From positions 1,054,001 to 1,118,000 of the forward strand of contig NHNW01000004.1 of the NCBI GenBank assembly GCA_002786025.1: 64,000 nt of DNA, read 5' to 3'. The translations under genes and the position numbers were made by a program. A model generated the notes under the pieces. It ran no database searches, was not told the origin of the DNA, and saw nothing but the letters and a program-made list of their open reading frames with translations. The DNA is from Zasmidium citrigriseum (lineage: Eukaryota > Ascomycota > Dothideomycetes > Mycosphaerellales > Mycosphaerellaceae). Shown one piece after another: positions 1 to 10,041 of the stretch (its first letter is position 1; every line of letters begins with the position of its first letter).

Positions 1-1512
1 CCGTTTATTGCGCCGCCCAACCAGCTACGACGGCGCAAGACTCTTCCTAGCTTGTTGCTGGAAGAACGCGAGGAGTCTGGAGCTGAAGAAGTTCCTCGAG
101 ATTCTACAGATATGGTAGGACAAGCTCAGAATAACGAACCCACACGCGAAACGCCGACTCATGTACCGAATCGAACTGCGAGCCATGTGAAGAAGTCTAG
201 GAGGAAGTCCCGAAGTACGGATGATTTGAAGAGCTCGTCGACGTTGGAGCAGAGTACACCGAGGAAGAAGAGCGAGGAGATACGATATCTGCGTGAGAGC
301 TTCCAACCTGATATATTAAGAGCGAGCGGATTCACGACAAGGTACAGGCCAAGAGAAGAGGAGTTTGAACAGCAGCCTAGTGAACTTCCAGCGAAGACCT
401 CAAGGGAGTACGCAAGGGAGGAAGAGAGCATACAAGTTCCACAGGCAGGAAGTGGATATCGTGCCGCGTCAGGGTCTGCCACTTTGAGGAGCAGTCCGCC
501 TGTGCAACATCGACCTTCGCCCAGCTCAGGCGACGTAAGGCCGCCTTCTGGTGCAGGGACGGAGATGTCCAAGGATCTTGAGGACAGAGTCGCGAAGCTC
601 GAGGCTGGACTGCAGAACTTTCAGATGTCGTTGCAGAAACTGACTGCAGAGAGGAATCGAAGGACAATCGTCATGGGAAGTGTGAATACACGACGTTCTT
701 CGAACGACATGCGGACTCCCAGCTTGCTGGCAGATACCCTTGCGGATGCCCTAGAGCCATCGTCATATGAGTATGAATACGGCCACACATACCGACCCTC
801 GACATCACCACAACCACCACCTCCCCCAGCCCAAACCCAAGGGGCCCTCGAAGACCCCTTCGGCCCCGACCTCCCACGAGCCTCAGCATCAACCCGAACC
901 TCCCTCCCACCCCAACGCGCGCCCTCAACAACGACACCCAAGCGCTCCTCCGTGGCAGCAAGAGACCCACCACCACCCGACCGCAACCCCGAAAACTTCC
1001 CCATGCCGCTACAATCCCACCCACCAACGCAAAACCCACCCGCTCCCTCAACAACCGCAGCCTCCACCCGCACCGCAACAACCACCACCCCAACGCAACC
1101 CTACACTTTCTCCTCGCTCTACCAAATGCTCTCCGACGAACGCTCCGCGCGCCGGAAGCTCGAAAATCAACTCAAATCGCTACAGCGCGAGATCGCCGAC
1201 TTGCATACCCAGGTCACTGTCACATCGTCCTCGAACGTGCAGAGCGCGAGGAGTAGCTACATGCTCGCTGGCTCGTCGACGCGACTGCAGGAGCTGCTGA
1301 GGGAGACGGAGGGTGCTGGTGATGAGGAGTCCCCACGAGCAGCCAGGGATTCCGGCTTATCGGCTGCGAGAGTCGTGAGTCGGTTTAGTGGGAGCGAGAG
1401 TGAAGCTGCGGGAGCGGAGAGTGAGGATCCTTATGAGGCGTATCGCACGCCGAGGGAGGAGAGGAGTGCGTATAGTCTTGTCAGTGGGAAGGCGGAGGCG
1501 GAGATGTTTTGA
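1..1512 (+). CDS. Coiled-coil, low-complexity protein, C-terminal part (5' end outside window)
   Basis: The reading frame is open from base 1, so the true start lies upstream. About 503 residues are visible, ending at TGA 1510-1512. Most of it is disordered: Ser/Arg/Glu-rich at first, then a Pro/Thr-rich stretch around 780-1110. Two short segments look like coiled coil, one beginning SKDLEDRVAKLEAGLQ (near 565-660) and one beginning LSDERSARRKLENQLKSLQ (near 1130-1205). No enzymatic domain is visible and I do not recognise the family; a scaffold or cytoskeleton-associated role would only be a guess. It converges on POL4, with about 290 bases between the two stop codons. Confidence 0.7.
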   Translation, partial: PFIAPPNQLRRRKTLPSLLLEEREESGAEEVPRDSTDMVGQAQNNEPTRETPTHVPNRTASHVKKSRRKSRSTDDLKSSSTLEQSTPRKKSEEIRYLRESFQPDILRASGFTTRYRPREEEFEQQPSELPAKTSREYAREEESIQVPQAGSGYRAASGSATLRSSPPVQHRPSPSSGDVRPPSGAGTEMSKDLEDRVAKLEAGLQNFQMSLQKLTAERNRRTIVMGSVNTRRSSNDMRTPSLLADTLADALEPSSYEYEYGHTYRPSTSPQPPPPPAQTQGALEDPFGPDLPRASASTRTSLPPQRAPSTTTPKRSSVAARDPPPPDRNPENFPMPLQSHPPTQNPPAPSTTAASTRTATTTTPTQPYTFSSLYQMLSDERSARRKLENQLKSLQREIADLHTQVTVTSSSNVQSARSSYMLAGSSTRLQELLRETEGAGDEESPRAARDSGLSAARVVSRFSGSESEAAGAESEDPYEAYRTPREERSAYSLVSGKAEAEMF

Positions 1513-1803
1513 TTTTGTTGGGTTGTAGGATTTTGAGGAAGGGGAATCTTTTTGCATCATGATGGGCATGGATTGGGAGGGATTCGATTCGATTTTTTCT
1601 GTGTGTTGGTTGGTTGCATGCAATGCATCTACGAGGCTACTTTGTTTTGAGGGCATTTGTTTGATTTGACTGAGACTTCTTGTAGGATACCCATTTACTG
1701 ACTACCACTTCTTCAAAGTGGAGCTTTTGAACATTGTACTTACTGACTGTCGAATCGAAGACCTCTCCTTGACCAATTCTGATACTCATTCCCATTGAAA
1801 AGC

Positions 1804-4035
1804 TTAGCAGATCCGATGCTCAGGAGGCCGCCACGGCACATCCAAAATCTCAAAGATCCTCTTCTCATCCTTGCCCTCGACCAACGTGCCCTCCGTCAAC
1901 TTCGTCCTCTGCGGTCCCCGAATGACATCCTTGTACAGCCCGCGTTGGTTGAGTCTCATGCCCCTGGTACTGGCCAGCAAACGCAGACTTCTATTGAATA
2001 TATCATTCCCCGTAAAGTATATCAGAGCTGCGCCGAGCTCGTCTGAGGGAACGAGGAGTAGGTCCAGTCTTCGCCATGTCTTGGATCCAGGGAGACAGGA
2101 CGCACCATGCCATTTGCTTCCATCATCGCGGGAGGTGATGGCGAGGCTAGCGACCAGGAAGCCTTTCTTGGTGAGGAGCGGAACGAGTTGGCCCAGGACG
2201 ACGTTGCGGAGGTGGTCTGCATTGGTATCCGGACGAGTGACGATACAGTCGATATCGCCCGAGTCTCTGGCTCCTCGTCGATACGAACCTCCTATGATGA
2301 CTTCGAAGGCGGGATCAATTTGCTGGAGGTATTTGCGGACGATGTTGCCATGCTGTGCGACTTCTGCTCGTGGAATGCGAGAGTTGAAGTCTTGGTAGTG
2401 TTCGATACCGATGCGTTGGTTGTCTGTTAGGGGAGCTTTTTGGAGCAGCTCGTCGAGGGATGTGTAGCCCTCGCGGACCCAGCGGTTTGCTTGTACGATT
2501 CCAGCGCCGTATACTTGCATGAAAGTCTGGAGAATTTGGTCATTAGGCTCGGCTTTTACGTTGTCGAGCTTGCGGAGGTGGTTGGTGAAGGCGATTTCTT
2601 CGATCTTCTCGGCTATGCTTGCGCCAACGTTGGGTAATTTCAAAGCCTGCTCTTTGGTTGTGACTTTGTAGGGACAGTTTCGGAGAGCAGACACTGCTTT
2701 TCGATAGGCCCTGATCCTCCACTCGTCGCCAGTCTGGCCGTAGTAGTCGGCCATCTGCTGCAATACATCGATCGTTGACTGATTTGGCGAATTGGACTTG
2801 TCACCAGTGTGCTTTGTCATGCATTGGAATTTTTCTTCCATGCTTTTGTATTTGCTCTTGCGCTGCTTCAACAGCTTCAAGCCAGACTTTTGTCCTTCAT
2901 CGTCTGAGTCAGGGCCTTCGGACGTGCCAGGTCTGCTGTCGCCATCCTCATCAAGTGGCACATCTGCAAGTGCTCTTGCTTTCTCGATGGCATCGTCAAG
3001 CGCCTTGTTACTTTTTGGCGCTTCAAAGCTGTTCGGGACTCGATCTCGGTCCTCGTTATCGTCATGCTCGTCTTCAGAAACCTGATCCAGAGCCGTAGCA
3101 GCCACTTCAACGGCCTCTGCAGGGGGCGTTTGAGTAGAGACTTGCTTACCCGAAGGTTTCAATTGCAAAGATTTATCAGATTCGTGGGAGTCGACCTGCT
3201 TGAAAGACGGCATCTCGAGGCCCTTGACGGAGAAGCTTGTTTGATTGGGATCAAGGAGCGTCCGATACGTGATGCATTGAGCAACATAGTCTTCCGAGAC
3301 AACGATGACACCTTTTGGCAGCTGTTCAAGCTTGAGATACTTGGTGAGCTGTCCAAATGTCATGCCTTTGTCCATTATCACATGAGTGATCTCCGAGTTC
3401 CATGTCTTGTCCCAGACCGCTCCATATTGAGTGGCTTTGGCGATCCGCAAGCGGCGTGCTGGATGTTTGTCGTCATTGGGAAAGAAGTAGAAATGCAAGT
3501 CTTTGAATAGTTGCTCTTCTTCGGGAACGAGGTCGCTGCGCTTACGCTTTCCAATGGACTTGACCGGTTGCTTTGATTGCACAACGTCAGAAACAGTCTT
3601 TCGTAGATTGCTCGGCGGCTTTGGCATCATTTCGCTCGTTGTCTTCGCTGTTGTGTTCTGTGGGTCGCTAGATGACGGCAACTTGTTGGCCTCCTTCACA
3701 ACCTTGACAGACTCGTGAATTCTGCTGTCAGATGCTGATCGAGCAAGTGGTCTCGCCTTCGCCGGAGTAGACGCCTTCGGCTCTGTCTTTTTGGACAGTT
3801 TCTTCCACACTGACTGAGCTTCAATGCGACCTGGATCCGGAACCTCGTCGTCATCGCTGGTGGAAGCCAAGCTGTCGAAGAACTCCTTCTTCCGCTTCAG
3901 CTGCTCCTCGTTGCACTCCATGATGAGATTCAAACATGAAGCAAAGTCAAGACGAGCTGTATGACAACATTCCTTGTACCGGTCTTCTGCCTGCTGCGTT
4001 AGCCAATGAGTTGTGAGAGCCGTCGAGAGCTCCAA
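1804..4035 (-). CDS. POL4: DNA polymerase family X (POL4 / lambda-beta-like)
   Basis: Single-exon protein of 743 residues. Family X polymerases fill short gaps in base excision repair and non-homologous end joining in the nucleus. An N-terminal charged region is followed by a BRCT-like segment (about residues 175-265, containing DLHFYFFPND and WNSEITHVIMDKG). The lyase/fingers region (about 425-520) has a helix-hairpin-helix stretch, KLPNVGASIAEKIEEIA. The catalytic palm has GGSYRRGARDSGDIDCIV, with the paired metal-binding Asp residues, and RRLDLLLVP, supplying the third. YFTGNDIFNRSLR is the expected sugar-contacting motif. The length suits a fungal Pol4. It is divergent from PSF1 across 235 bp. 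The chosen Met is the first in a frame that stays coding-like to its start. Confidence 0.95.
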   Translation of the reverse strand: MELSTALTTHWLTQQAEDRYKECCHTARLDFASCLNLIMECNEEQLKRKKEFFDSLASTSDDDEVPDPGRIEAQSVWKKLSKKTEPKASTPAKARPLARSASDSRIHESVKVVKEANKLPSSSDPQNTTAKTTSEMMPKPPSNLRKTVSDVVQSKQPVKSIGKRKRSDLVPEEEQLFKDLHFYFFPNDDKHPARRLRIAKATQYGAVWDKTWNSEITHVIMDKGMTFGQLTKYLKLEQLPKGVIVVSEDYVAQCITYRTLLDPNQTSFSVKGLEMPSFKQVDSHESDKSLQLKPSGKQVSTQTPPAEAVEVAATALDQVSEDEHDDNEDRDRVPNSFEAPKSNKALDDAIEKARALADVPLDEDGDSRPGTSEGPDSDDEGQKSGLKLLKQRKSKYKSMEEKFQCMTKHTGDKSNSPNQSTIDVLQQMADYYGQTGDEWRIRAYRKAVSALRNCPYKVTTKEQALKLPNVGASIAEKIEEIAFTNHLRKLDNVKAEPNDQILQTFMQVYGAGIVQANRWVREGYTSLDELLQKAPLTDNQRIGIEHYQDFNSRIPRAEVAQHGNIVRKYLQQIDPAFEVIIGGSYRRGARDSGDIDCIVTRPDTNADHLRNVVLGQLVPLLTKKGFLVASLAITSRDDGSKWHGASCLPGSKTWRRLDLLLVPSDELGAALIYFTGNDIFNRSLRLLASTRGMRLNQRGLYKDVIRGPQRTKLTEGTLVEGKDEKRIFEILDVPWRPPEHRIC

Positions 4036-4270
4036 GCAAGGTGAACCAGATCACATGCCATCCAGCTAGTCCGCAAGAGCCAACCTGATGCTCACTTGTG
4101 ATGATGGCTGTTGATAGTCAGAGTGAGCAGGTGAAAGTGAGGTCGCTGTCGTCTAGCGGCAGGTGAATTGACGAACCGATCCGACCCGACACGCGAAAAT
4201 CCCGGCTCGCGACTTCAACTTCAACCCTTGACGCGCCGCAAGAGCGCAACACTTCAACACTCGCAACAAG
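4036..4270. promoter_or_regulatory. Shared divergent promoter of POL4 and PSF1
   Basis: The 235 bp between the two start codons must hold both 5' leaders and promoters. A CGCGAAA heptamer lies at 4192-4198, matching the yeast SBF (Swi4-Swi6) cell-cycle box. That would suit a replication gene, but one heptamer is weak evidence. Confidence 0.45.
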
Positions 4271-4942
4271 ATGTACGGCGAACAAGGGCACAAACTCGTC
4301 CAGGACGCAAAACGCATCCAAGGTCTAGACAAACTCCCTCCCTACGCCACAACAACCGTCCGCGCCGCAACAAAAGAAGTCCGGGATTGTGAACGCGACG
4401 CGAACACGCTCCTGGCCCCATACAATTCCTCGAGTACGCAATCCAGCGATGGCAGCCAGATCAAATCGTCTTTCAACCCGGCAGACGACCCTGCGACGGC
4501 ATGTGCGCTCTTGGTGAATCATTTGTCCATGCGAAGGAATAAACGCTGTCTTCTCGCCTACCACAAAACCCGCACCGACAAGCTGGAGGAAATGTGCTGG
4601 CAGGGCCTCGATGTCTCGGATCTCTCGCAAGCTTCCACTGGAGTCTCTGCTTCGGGAGGTCAGAATGGACCCACGAGCAGTTTGAGTGCTGAGGAGGAAC
4701 AGTATGTTCATCAGTACAGCGATCTCCTGGCGGCGTACAAAGGCCAATGGACCGATATCGATCTTACTGGAAGTCTGGAGCCGCCGAAGGATATCTTTAT
4801 CGATGTCAGAGTGCTGAAGGATGCAGGGGAGATTCAGACGGAGTATGGGTCGATCACACTGACGAAGAATAGTCAGTTCTATGTGAGGCAGGGGGATGTT
4901 GAGAGGTTGATTCAGCAGGGGTATTTGCAGCGGTTGAGCTGA
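4271..4942 (+). CDS. PSF1: GINS complex subunit PSF1
   Basis: Intronless, 223 residues, the usual length for fungal Psf1. GINS joins Cdc45 and Mcm2-7 to form the replicative helicase in S phase. The N-terminal alpha-helical domain begins MYGEQGHKLVQDAKR. The hallmark NHLSMRRNKRCLLAYHKTR lies near residues 88-106. The small C-terminal beta domain (about 170-223, with PKDIFIDVRVLKDAGEI and ending GYLQRLS) is complete. The start Met lies nine bases into a line beginning at 4262 with no competing upstream in-frame Met. The gene is paired head to head with POL4. Confidence 0.95.
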   Translation: MYGEQGHKLVQDAKRIQGLDKLPPYATTTVRAATKEVRDCERDANTLLAPYNSSSTQSSDGSQIKSSFNPADDPATACALLVNHLSMRRNKRCLLAYHKTRTDKLEEMCWQGLDVSDLSQASTGVSASGGQNGPTSSLSAEEEQYVHQYSDLLAAYKGQWTDIDLTGSLEPPKDIFIDVRVLKDAGEIQTEYGSITLTKNSQFYVRQGDVERLIQQGYLQRLS

Positions 4943-5403
4943 ACGAGGTCGAATTTGCTAAAGACCGCTGTTGAATGCTATATGGACTCGAACGGCCATC
5001 GAACAGTGCTGGCCATGCTCAACATCAGCCTCAGCACGTCTCTCCGAGATTCCCTTGTCACTTTCGGATGGCGTAAATGCTCCTCGGTTTCACAGGTCTC
5101 GCGTAGTCCAGCGAGACGTTGGTTTGCAATGGCAAAGAAGCGCAGAACGCGTCCGGACTGGTATTGAAGATGATGAAAGAATTGGAATGATCAAAGCGAC
5201 GATGAATCTGGCCGCAGTAAGTACAAGTACAGTGCAATGTGCCTCGTGTGGCCCAACCGAAAAGCTAATATCCGCTCAACAGACGCAAACGAATTGCATA
5301 CATCAGATCCCCGCCGTCACTGCAAGACGCCGGACCCTACAGCCGGAGCTGCAAAGGTTTACAATCGGTCCCGCCTATGGGAGTAGACATCTCATCAGAC
5401 GCC
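4943..5403. other. Intergenic, no gene seen
   Basis: The 3' flank of PSF1 and of the minus-strand gene that follows. Open frames here are short and overlap one another without a recognisable product. Confidence 0.6.
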
Positions 5404-6447
5404 CTACGTCCTCTTCAACGTCCAGTCGGTGATCCTTAAGGTCAGCCCTTCCCACTTCCTCTGCAGGCACCAACCTGCATGGCTCGCGAAGTCTCTCGTC
5501 ATCACCGGCAAGACACAAGACGAACAAATATAACATTCATTCAGGAGAAACTGATTCTCCATCCGATCCAGCATTCCTCTGCCAATCAGTTCCAGCAGGA
5601 CAGCATCCGAAAGGCCGTGGAACTCGAGGAAAAAGCAGATCTTTAGTATGATGCGCTCTTCGAAGAGAGTTGTCTCGTCCATACCATCGGGGAAATGCAC
5701 CTCGCTGGGAGGGACAATGGGCATCCCAGGAAAGGCTGAAGGTCGAAAGAAAGGGATGTCGTGATCGGGTTTGATGGAGTCTTGTTCTCTCGCTCGACCG
5801 CAAGACGCTCGGTGCTGGCTCTATCTCGCTGCGAAGTCTTGTCCGAAGCAAAAGGGACAAGGTCGCAAGGGCCACTCCCTGGCAGATACCCGCAACATCT
5901 CTATCCTGTGCAGTGTCGGTATGAACCCGGACAAGAAGTTGGTGTGCTCTTCAAGGAAACTGACGAACACATGCGTAATTGCTCTGCGGGTGTCTGTGTC
6001 TTTCAGGTCGATTTTCGTCCATTCCTCGAAAGGATCATCGGGAACTGCGACTGTCTCCACTCCAGAATCCCGTCGCTTCGCCTTCGCCTTCTTTTTCTTC
6101 CTCTTCTTCTTCCTCTTGCTACCGCTCGGCCCGGCCAGGTGATCATCTTGTCGAAGAAGTCCCTCGTCTGGCTTGAACACCCAGTCTGGCTCCGTCATCC
6201 AAGCCGGCGCCGAGAGCTCTGGCTCTCCCTATTCAGCATTCCGGTACCAAAGATCATGCGCCATGGAGTTTTCGCCAGAATACAGGAAAAGGCCTGCCTC
6301 GTTGTGACAGCGAGGGAGTGAGATGTCCTGTACAAGGCGTTTGCGCCTCTCGAGATTCGCTTTGACACAGAGAGCTGTCTCGCTGTGTTGTCGACTGAAG
6401 GCCACGCAAGCGTCGAAGGCTGAGAAGGGAGTCTGTCTGCGAGGCAT
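5404..6447 (-). pseudogene. Zinc-finger-like unknown protein with two in-frame TAG codons
   Basis: One frame runs for 348 codons from ATG 6447 to stop 5404 and looks coding throughout, but TAG interrupts it at 6229-6231 and 5821-5823. I found no GT-AG intron of plausible size that removes either stop while keeping frame. Visible features are a Lys-rich basic tract (about residues 95-110), a CPFC pair followed by HRASC on the far side of the second TAG, and a C-terminal ECYICSSC...H...C cluster, all suggesting metal binding. Each TAG could derive from CAG or TGG by one RIP-type transition. Alternatives are an unrecognised splice pattern, or a shorter gene starting at Met 6198. I do not recognise the family. 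Confidence 0.45.
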
Positions 6448-6488
6448 GATGTCGTGAAGACAAATGTGATGTCGTGGTATTCGTGCTG

Positions 6489-6920
6489 TCAAAAACTGTG
6501 CCGTCGGCGTAATGGAGATGCTGGCGAACCCTGATCCTGCTGGATGACCGCTGTTGTTGTCTGTTGGAAAGTCACCATCCTTTCCCCATTCTCCGAGAAA
6601 GTCGCAGCCCGACTTCGCCCCTGCTGCGGTATAGCCATCGTGATCTCCCTCCGAAACACACCTTCCGCCCCATCTCCAGACACAGCATCGTCGAAGTACC
6701 CAGATCGATCCTCCGACGTCGATGCCGTCGCCACGGCATATTCGTAGTCGTCGTCGCTCAAAGCGCTCACGGTCCAGGCTGCGGCACACAAGTCGCAAAC
6801 TGCCGTTGAGTGTAGGACGTGGCGAATGTGTGCGACGCAATTTCCTGCTAGCGGGCATGTTGCCACGAGGGTCAACTGTTCTCCTGTGCAAATGAAGCGC
6901 ACCACGTCGTGGAGGCACAT
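6489..6920 (-). CDS. Small unknown protein with clustered N-terminal Cys/His
   Basis: 143 residues if started at Met 6920. The frame continues upstream to 7142, but that part is Ser/Arg/Pro-rich and does not look coding. The N-terminal half has several Cys and His residues (MCLHDVVRFICTGEQ..., CPLAGNC, HIRHVLHSTAVCDLC), which could bind a metal. The rest is polar. It lies 42 bp upstream of the interrupted gene on the same strand, so the two could be parts of one gene joined by an unseen intron. No function can be assigned. Confidence 0.4.
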   Translation of the reverse strand: MCLHDVVRFICTGEQLTLVATCPLAGNCVAHIRHVLHSTAVCDLCAAAWTVSALSDDDYEYAVATASTSEDRSGYFDDAVSGDGAEGVFRREITMAIPQQGRSRAATFSENGERMVTFQQTTTAVIQQDQGSPASPLRRRHSF

Positions 6921-7287
6921 GGTTTGGTTCTTGGTCTTGGAGCGATTGGTGTTGATTGGAAGGAGGGTGACTCTGATTGAGTGGGACTTTGATGAAGGGG
7001 GTTCGGTGTGAAGAATGATGGTTGTCACTCCGAGTATTTGTCTTCGGGTTCTTGACTGCGTTGTGTGTGCTGGCAAGCAAATAGCTACTGACCTTGGTAG
7101 AAGCGTACTTACCCATGCTTCGAACGTCGCGGCCTTCACCACATGAGTGTCACCTTCCTTCTGCTAACGCCGGTAATATGCGTAGCGATGATTCTGCCTC
7201 TTGCCCTATAATCACACCTTTCTCCAACGCCACGCTAATACAACATTCATCATGCATGCCGACTGTCGTGCGTCTTGATTGCGAGCG

Positions 7288-8367
7288 CTACGCCCTACCA
7301 GCTCTGCCGGCCTGGATGATTTCACCTGTGTGAGGATCGTCTGCTCTCAACACCGGCCAGCCTACCGAGTCCGCCTTCGCCAAGGTCAACTCCAGCTTTG
7401 TTCCCATGATCTTGAACTTGCTGTCCTCCGGCTTGATTGGTCCAAACAGCTCCATCGCTGTTTGATACCGCTTCTTATCCGTGGTGATCAGGTCCAGATC
7501 CACCTTCTTGCCATCGTCTGTGAACTTGACAGTTGACCGGTTGTTGTCGATCTTCTTGAGGTATAGGGAAGCGATGACAGTAGTTGCAGTCTGGTAGAAG
7601 TCGTTCCGCACTTCCTTAAGCTCCTCTTCCGCATTTGCATCCTTCTTCTTGCCCACAAATAGATGCCGCGTAGTTGTCTTACAACCCGGAATCTTCATGA
7701 ACTCGTCAAACTCCAGCACCCTCCGCTTACAGCAAGTCCAGCCTTTGCTTCCCTCGTGGAACAGTGCTTGTCCAGGGTGATGTGTGCACTGCTCTTCGTC
7801 CCGGTTCTGCCCTGCCTCGTACGTTGCACCACATGCCTTTCGCTTGCAAGTTGCCTTATCGGGCACAGCAGTGTTTGGATCATCTTCCTCTTCCTCTGGT
7901 GGGGCTGGACTCGGTGACGCTCGTGGTGGTTGAGCAGCCAACGGTGCTCTCGCAACGGCTGGAGGTAACTGCTCTTTCTTCTCCTGCTGAGCTTTGATCT
8001 TTGCCTCTACCTCCTCATCGCTGATCTTCTTCGGCTCTTCGGCGGGTGTATCGTCAACGGTGCTGTGCTTGCCAGTCGTACATGGCGGAATGTTCATAAA
8101 CTCGTCGAAGGTGAGAACTCGTTTGGAGCAACATTTCCAGCCTGAGCCTCTGTCAGCATTGCTTTTTCAGCTTCCAACTTTGACTGTGAGGCAGACCAAC
8201 CTTTTTGTCCTTCGTGAAATACCGGCGGGCTAAGACACCAAGCAGTTAGTATTGATTGCACTAAACGACTCATTAAGGTGTTGAACCAACCCCGGATGGT
8301 AGACACATGCTTCCTCTGGGTCAGAGAAGACCTTTCCACAGCCCTTGTGCACACACTTTTGCGCCAT
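7288..8367 (-). CDS. CHORD and CS domain cochaperone (RAR1/CHP-1 type)
   Basis: Three exons give 319 residues: 8291-8367, 8201-8229 and 7288-8141. Intron 1 has an exact TACTAAC branch and ends TTAG; intron 2 ends CTCAG and restores KGWKCC. CHORD I (about residues 1-65) begins MAQKCVHKGCGKVF. CHORD II (about 150-215) contains CKRKACGATYEAG, HHPGQALFHEGSKGW and CCKRRVLEFDEFM. Each has the Cys/His set that binds two zinc ions. The C-terminal CS domain (about 225-310) is the p23-like fold that contacts Hsp90. The family acts in Hsp90 client maturation and, in plants, with SGT1. A Pro/Glu-rich linker joins the two CHORDs. Confidence 0.93.
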
Positions 8368-8599
8368 GATTGCTCACTGATCGATTCCGGTGACGAGCAA
8401 GCGAAGAACAGTCAGATGTTGGCAATGTTGGGTTTAGCAAACAGACAAATCGAGAACCTTCCTTCACCTGCCCGCCATCAAGGCTTGGCGTACGTTTTCC
8501 ACGTGGGGGACCCCTGCATCCGATGGCTCGTGCGTCGACACGCTTTCCTTCACTCACATCGCGCTCTTAAGTGAGTGAGAATACATCCTCTGTATCAAC

Positions 8600-8981
8600 A
8601 TGCGGGCAACAGCGCGCCTGGCACAGCTCCCTCTACGCCTTACGCTGTTCACTCACGACCATTGCTCATTATGTGTCCCGGTCAAGGAAACGCTGAGCCG
8701 GGTTTGGGACAGGAGGCATTTCGAATACCGCGAAGTCGACATTCTCGATCCCAAGAACGCCAAATGGAAGTCATTGTATGAATTTGATATACCGGTGGTA
8801 TCTTTCATCGCTCAACTGTGATCCCCTCTTGGTTGCTCATGCTTTCCAGATCCACGTTGATCGAACCGCGACATTGGCGTCTCAATCCGGCGGCGAGACA
8901 ACTGCTGCAGCTCGCAAGTTGAAGCACAGACTTACAGAGGCTGAGCTTGAAAAGGCAATGGATATAGTTGAGAAATCTTGA
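8600..8981 (+). CDS. Glutaredoxin-like protein (DUF836 type)
   Basis: Two exons, 8600-8794 and 8850-8981, give 108 residues. The 55 nt intron begins GTGGTA and ends CCAG, and its removal joins DIP to IHVDR, the expected cis-proline strand. Near residue 20 the protein has FTHDHCSLC, a thioredoxin-fold CxxC redox site at the start of helix 1. This matches short fungal and bacterial glutaredoxin-like proteins, for which the substrate is mostly unknown. The N terminus (MRATARLAQLPLRL) is short, basic and hydrophobic and might be a mitochondrial presequence. The gene is divergent from the CHORD gene, with about 230 bp between. Confidence 0.85.
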
Positions 8982-9142
8982 GTCCAAAAGCAGAGCAATC
9001 GCAAAGCTCGAATCGACTCCGATGCCCGCATTGAAGCCCCGCTGCTGTGGCCGATTTGTGCCGAGCACCCTGAGGATATGGAACGGCCATCGCCAACAGT
9101 TCGGTGCAACAACAATATTGGACCATCACGATTGGAACGACG

Positions 9143-9992
9143 ATGCAGGCAGCTAATCGACTTCAAAAGGCTCTCAAGAGCGGCAAGGCGAGCTTTGGTG
9201 GATGGCAGGTGTGTCGGCTCGTCGAGCTTTCGCCAATGGACTCTGACTGGGCTATAGATGCTCCCTGGATCTAATCTCAGCAGAGCGATCGCTCGAACTC
9301 CCAACATAGACTGGATCTGCGTGGACTGCGAACATGGCGATATCTCTGACGATCAGATGCACCAAAGCGTGGCTGCTATCGCTGCGTGTGGCGTTAGTCC
9401 TGTTGTGAGAGTCGCAGACGGCCAACATTGGATGATCAAAAGGGCACTCGATGCTGGAGCTCATGGCATCATCATTCCACTCCTCCAGACGGTCGAAGAT
9501 GCCAGGAACGTTGTCAAGTTCAGTAAATTCCCACCCCAGGGCAACCGAGGGCTGGGATCGCCGTTTGCAATGGAGAAGTTCGCAGAGCAGACGTCCAATC
9601 CCAAGGAGATCTCTCTTCAGCAGTACTACAAAGAGGCGAACTCAAGCATTGTTGTCATCGTCCAGATCGAGACAGCCACTGCTCTGGAGCAGATCAAGGA
9701 CATTGCTGCGGTGCCTGGCATCGATGTCTGTTTCATTGGACCCGTCGATCTCGGCAACTCGATCGGTCACCCTGCTGAGTCGATTGGAAAGTATCCTCCC
9801 AAGCTTGAAGAGGCAATCGATACCGTACATCAGGCGACTCAAGCTGCTGGCAAGTACACTGCTATCTATACTGCTGGAGGCGAGTCGGCCAAGATGTACG
9901 CTGATCGAGGTTTCAATATGGTCAATACGATGAACGATGTCGCTGCGATCAAGATGACATTTGGGCAGGCTACGGAGGTTGCTAGAAAGTAA
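9143..9992 (+). CDS. HpcH/HpaI aldolase / citrate lyase family protein
   Basis: Exon 1 (9143-9208) encodes MQAANRLQKALKSGKASFGG plus two residues. A 49 nt intron (GTGTGT...CTATAG) follows, then exon 2 (9258-9992), giving 266 residues. The fold is a metal-dependent TIM barrel that cleaves 2-keto-3-deoxy dicarboxylate-type substrates to pyruvate plus an aldehyde. Diagnostic stretches are WICVDCEHGDIS (acid/His pair), GAHGIIIPLLQTVEDA, VQIETATALEQI (metal-binding Glu) and GIDVCFIGPVDLGNSIG. The length fits the family (250-270). The exact substrate cannot be read from sequence. The P450 gene downstream converges on it, with under 50 bp between stop codons. Confidence 0.92.
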
Positions 9993-10041
9993 CACATATA
10001 TCTATTGATGCAGACATTCTAAAGCCGCAAGGTAAACGACT

